Positions 40,266-42,984 of a DNA stretch of 42,984 bases are shown in pieces; within the stretch, counting starts at the first letter, position 1, and the number at the start of each line of letters is the position of its first letter. Below the pieces are notes generated by a model that saw only the letters and a list, made by a program, of their open reading frames with translations, searched no databases and was not told the DNA's origin. Origin of the DNA: Clostridiales bacterium. GTDB lineage: Bacteria; Bacillota; Clostridia; Oscillospirales; Oscillospiraceae. The stretch lies in the NCBI GenBank assembly GCA_019415645.1, contig DXYV01000009.1, positions 1 to 42,984 on the forward strand, read 5' to 3'. The position numbers and the translations under genes are program-made.

Positions 40266-41642
40266 TTATTTTCCGACGCAGAAGCGTTCAAAGATTCGGC
40301 TGGTGATGTCGGACCGGACGGATTTGCCGGTCAGCTCGCCCAGAGCGGACAGGGCCTCTTCCACGTCGGTGAGCACCGCGTCAGGCGTGACGCCGGCGGC
40401 CAGGGCCGCGCCGGCCCGCTCCAGAGACTCCCTGGCCCGCCTGGCCGCGTCGGCCTGACGGGCGTTGGTCAGCAGATCGCCGCTGATGTCCAGCTCCTTC
40501 CCGAGAAACAGCGTCTCAATGGCCAGCTCCAGCTCGTCCAGGCCCTCACCAGTCAGGGCGGAGACCTCCACCACCGGCGGCATGGGGTCCAGCCGGGGCA
40601 GCGTCGCCGGGGCGCTGGCAGGAAGATCGATCTTATTATGGACCAGAATACAGTGGGGCGCGGACTGGGCCAGCCGAAGGGCGGCCTGATCCTCCTCATC
40701 CAGGGGGCGGGCGCAGTCCAGCACCACCAGGACCAGTTCCGCCTGCTCCACAGCGGCCCGGCTGCGCTCCACGCCGATGCGCTCCACCTCGTCGGCGGCC
40801 TCCCGCAGGCCGGCGGTGTCGATGAGCCGCAGCAGCACGCCGCCCAGCTTGATTCGCTCCTCAATGGTGTCCCGGGTGGTACCGGCAATGGGGGTGACGA
40901 TGGCCCGGTCATACCCCAGCAGAGCGTTGAGCAGAGAGGACTTGCCCGCGTTGGGCTTGCCCACGATGGCGCAGGGGACGCCCTGGGACAGGAGCCTGCC
41001 CCGCTGATAGGTGGCCAGCAGGCCGTCCAGCTGCTGGCCGGCGTCGGCCAGAGCCTGCCGGATGTCGCGGGCTCCGAAGGGGTCAATGTCCTCGTCGGGG
41101 TAGTCCAGCACCGCATGGAAATGGGCCATCAGGTCCACCAGACGGCTGTAAATGGCCTCCACCCGGCGGGAGAGCGCGCCGCCCAACTGCCCTGCCGCGT
41201 GATGCACGCAGGCCTCGGTCTCTGCGTCGATCAGGTCGGCTACGGCCTCCGCCTGGGCCAGATCCATGCGGCCGTTGAGAAAGGCGCGCTTGGTGAACTC
41301 GCCGGGCGGGGCGGGCTGGACGCCCTGGGCGTAGAGGGCCTCCAGCGCCATGGTCAACACGGCGGGAGAACCGTGGCATTGAAGCTCGGCGGTGTCCTCG
41401 CCGGTGTAGCTGTGGGGGGCGCGGCTGACGGTCGCCAGGGGGCGGTCGATGACCTGCCCCTCCTGGTCGCGGAGCACGCCGTAGACCAGCGTGCGGTCGG
41501 GCGCGTCGGCCAGACTGCCCCCGGCCGCGGGGGTAAATACGGCGGACGCGGCGGAAATCGCCGCCGGACCGGACAGACGGACGATGCCGATGGCGCTTCG
41601 GCCGGAACCGGTGGCAGCAGCGGCAATGGTGGGGGTATTCAT
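40266..41642 (-). CDS. mnmE: tRNA uridine-5-carboxymethylaminomethyl modification GTPase MnmE
   Basis: A 458-residue MnmE. An N-terminal folate-binding domain (TIAAAATGSGRSAIGIVRLSG in part, then FTKRAFLNGRMDLAQAEAV), helical domain, inserted G domain with G1 GKPNAGKS (residues 228-235), switch TRDTIEE, G3 DTAGLR and G4 HNKID, and the C-terminal FCVGK containing the conserved Cys. With MnmG it modifies the wobble uridine of several tRNAs in the cytoplasm. No mnmG is in the window. TGAGGTGA precedes ATG 41642. Confidence 0.98.
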   Translation of the reverse strand: MNTPTIAAAATGSGRSAIGIVRLSGPAAISAASAVFTPAAGGSLADAPDRTLVYGVLRDQEGQVIDRPLATVSRAPHSYTGEDTAELQCHGSPAVLTMALEALYAQGVQPAPPGEFTKRAFLNGRMDLAQAEAVADLIDAETEACVHHAAGQLGGALSRRVEAIYSRLVDLMAHFHAVLDYPDEDIDPFGARDIRQALADAGQQLDGLLATYQRGRLLSQGVPCAIVGKPNAGKSSLLNALLGYDRAIVTPIAGTTRDTIEERIKLGGVLLRLIDTAGLREAADEVERIGVERSRAAVEQAELVLVVLDCARPLDEEDQAALRLAQSAPHCILVHNKIDLPASAPATLPRLDPMPPVVEVSALTGEGLDELELAIETLFLGKELDISGDLLTNARQADAARRARESLERAGAALAAGVTPDAVLTDVEEALSALGELTGKSVRSDITSRIFERFCVGK

Positions 41643-41819
41643 AGATTCACCTCAGGGTAGCGTGGCGGCCCGCCGCGGGCGGGCGCGCCCGTTCAAATCA
41701 GGAGTGGGAAGGCGCCGCAGAGCGGACCTAGCCCGGGCAGCCTGGGCTGCAAATATGCAAGAATGGAAGAAACGAGACGAAAATTCAAAAATTTTCCAAT
41801 GCTCCCTCCTATTTATCAT

Positions 41820-41848
41820 ATCATAGATTTGCAAAAAAGGGAACCCAA
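41820..41848 (-). promoter_or_regulatory. Possible mnmE promoter
   Basis: TTGGGT (41843-41848) and TATGAT (41820-41825) on the minus strand, 17-nt spacing. It predicts a leader of about 170 nt. Confidence 0.45.
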
Positions 41849-41880
41849 ACCGAAAAAACAGGCGCTGCCTTACGGCGGGC

Positions 41881-41915
41881 AACAAAAATGCCCCGGACGA
41901 GAGACCGCCCAGGGC
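41881..41915 (-). terminator. Probable terminator of the zinc-ribbon gene
   Basis: On the minus strand, GCCCTGGGCGG (41905-41915) and CCGGGGC (41890-41896) can pair with a bulge, followed by ATTTTTGTT. It lies 27 nt after the stop at 41942. Confidence 0.6.
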
Positions 41916-41941
41916 GCGATAGACCGGCGGGACGCCGGCGC

Positions 41942-42337
41942 TCAGCTTTTTTCTTCAAAGGTGATTCCGCAGTTGCGGCAGGTGACCTGGATACGCCCCT
42001 TGCCCTTGGGGACCCGCATCTGCTGCTTACAATTGGGGCAGCGGAAGTAACGGTGGTCCTTATCCTTCAGACGGCAGCGCCAAGTGGAAAATTTCCGCCG
42101 AACAGGACGGAGGAAACTGAGAAACTTAGCATTTTCCTCCCGCCGCTTATCCAGCCGGCGGGAGAACATCCGAAACAGGGTATAGAGCATCAGAACGACG
42201 GAGAGCAGATAAATCACCGTCAGCCGGCAGAGGGAAAAGACAATCCACAAAATAATAGCGGCCCACATCGTGGCCAGGGCGAACTGGTCGGCGCCATTGC
42301 GGCCATACATAAACTGCTGCAATTTACTCCGGATCAT
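41942..42337 (-). CDS. Membrane protein with C-terminal zinc ribbon
   Basis: A 131-residue protein. Two hydrophobic segments (~20-35 and 40-58) are followed by a basic stretch and a C-terminal zinc ribbon, CPNCKQQMRVPKGKGRI then CRNCG (four Cys, residues ~100-125). The architecture suggests a membrane-tethered binding module. Function unknown. ATG 42337 was chosen; AAGGAGGTG lies about 11 nt upstream, while a GTG at 42349 would overlap it. Confidence 0.8.
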   Translation of the reverse strand: MIRSKLQQFMYGRNGADQFALATMWAAIILWIVFSLCRLTVIYLLSVVLMLYTLFRMFSRRLDKRREENAKFLSFLRPVRRKFSTWRCRLKDKDHRYFRCPNCKQQMRVPKGKGRIQVTCRNCGITFEEKS

Positions 42338-42436
42338 AACCGCAGGCACCTCCTTGCATCTTGCTATTTCTTAATGATAATCGGAGAAGATGACCGAGTC
42401 AATGGGGGAAACGTAAACAAAATGTGAATTCAGGCG

Positions 42437-42465
42437 TTGAAAGCCCCCGCAAAACTTGTTATACT
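42437..42465 (+). promoter_or_regulatory. Promoter of the dCMP deaminase gene
   Basis: TTGAAA (42437-42442) and TATACT (42460-42465), 17-nt spacing, about 39 nt before ATG 42504. Confidence 0.8.
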
Positions 42466-42503
42466 GGGCGTGGATAAGCAGAACTTACGTCAGGAGGTCC
42501 GCC

Positions 42504-42984
42504 ATGGAGCGCATTGATAAGGAAAACTACTATCTGGACATCGCCGAGACGGTTTTGGAACGCTCCACCTGTCTGCGCCGGTGCTACGGAGCCATTATTG
42601 TGCAGCACGATGAGATCGTCTCCACCGGCTACAACGGCGCGCCCCGGGGACGGAAAAACTGCGCGGATTTGAACTATTGTACCCGCGAGCGGCTGAAGAT
42701 TCCCTCCGGCGAGCGGTATGAGCTGTGCCGCAGCGTCCACGCGGAGGCCAACGCCATCATCTCCGCCGCCCGCAGCGAGGTGCTGGGCGCGACCCTCTAC
42801 ATGGTATGCCGGGACCCCAAGACCGGGGACCTGATTCCCGGCTCCACCTCCTGTTCCATGTGCCGGCGCCTTATCATCAACGCGGGAATCCGGCGGCTGG
42901 TCATCCGGGACAGTCCCACCGAATACCGTGTGGTGGATGTGCAGAAAGAGTGGGTGGAGGAGGACGATTCTCTCCCGGCAGAAT
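42504..42984 (+). CDS. comEB: dCMP/CMP deaminase family protein, 3' truncated by window
   Basis: At least 160 residues; the stop is beyond the window. Zinc site HAE (His79, Glu81) in CRSVHAEANAI and Cys117/Cys120 in STSCSMC. An extra Cys-rich loop (NCADLNYCTRERLK) near residues 52-65 is typical of deoxycytidylate deaminases, which make dUMP for dTMP synthesis. The usual PCxxC is SCxxC here. AGGAGG precedes ATG 42504. ComEB-type naming is by family; a role in competence is not implied. Confidence 0.88.
   Translation, partial: MERIDKENYYLDIAETVLERSTCLRRCYGAIIVQHDEIVSTGYNGAPRGRKNCADLNYCTRERLKIPSGERYELCRSVHAEANAIISAARSEVLGATLYMVCRDPKTGDLIPGSTSCSMCRRLIINAGIRRLVIRDSPTEYRVVDVQKEWVEEDDSLPAE

Larger units (their letters stand above)
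41643..41941. other. Intergenic region upstream of mnmE
   Basis: About 300 bp. The half next to mnmE is GC-rich with small inverted repeats (GCAGCC/GGCTGC near 41738-41751); the middle (41755-41870) is AT-rich and carries the putative mnmE promoter. The far end holds the terminator of the zinc-ribbon gene. No gene or known RNA motif was recognised. Confidence 0.5.

Overview
The window is about 43 kb of GC-rich, densely coding bacterial chromosome. Gene content and style point to an anaerobic gut Firmicute of the Oscillospiraceae type (Flavonifractor / Pseudoflavonifractor / Lawsonibacter-like). Pointers are butyrate-pathway genes (thiolase plus acetate/butyrate-acetoacetate CoA-transferase), the sporulation gene bofA next to a yaaL-like gene, a Na+-type V-ATPase, a YtrA-type GntR/ABC module, a lysine riboswitch, and consensus sigma-A promoters with AGGAGG ribosome binding sites. 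The genus is an inference; no rRNA is present. No complete IS, prophage or CRISPR array was seen.

Layout. 1-2175 (minus): thiolase and CoA-transferase operon with a near-consensus promoter. 2395-3198 (plus): an HTH regulator fused to a long glycine-rich pentad repeat. 3252-6648 (minus): GntR repressor / ABC ATPase / ABC permease, with an operator palindrome just downstream of the repressor promoter. 6694-7378: HD-domain protein. 7393-8700 (minus): a small serine recombinase preceded by a coupled 26-codon ORF, then an Arg/Glu-rich frame carrying two 58-bp direct repeats. 8760-11757 (plus): lysine riboswitch with its switchable terminator and a polar amino acid ABC importer. 11782-13021 (minus): a secreted copper-amine-oxidase-N-like protein whose predicted 5' leader folds into four consecutive hairpins. 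13162-22114 (minus): a nine-gene V-type ATPase operon (H-I-K-E-C-F-A-B-D) with sodium-binding residues in the K ring. 22385-24901 (minus): TIM-barrel protein, membrane-anchored glycoside-hydrolase-like protein, bofA and yaaL-like gene. 25080-34867 (plus): a divergent type IIA topoisomerase pair whose B and A subunit genes are separated by a repeat-flanked insertion, a small HTH protein and a secreted protein, followed by YitT, LUD-domain and lipoprotein genes. 34876-35600: tRNA-Gly(GCC) followed by two more copies of its 3' end, each with its own terminator. 35678-40183 (plus): BrnQ-like transporter, small membrane protein, MATE exporter, thioredoxin-reductase-like protein. 40266-42337 (minus): mnmE and a zinc-ribbon membrane protein. 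42437-end (plus): dCMP deaminase, cut by the window end.

The most unusual signals are two places where the 3' end of a gene is duplicated around a short, hairpin-rich, protein-free segment. One is the tRNA-Gly gene (28-bp core, three copies). The other is the topoisomerase B gene (54-bp perfect repeat). Both segments carry a copy of the same palindromic repeat (27239-27269 and 35288-35320, opposite orientation). This resembles attachment-site duplication by integrating elements, but nothing that could encode an integrase lies between the repeats. The four-hairpin leader, the pentad-repeat HTH protein and the coupled micro-ORF before the recombinase are further candidates for undescribed biology.
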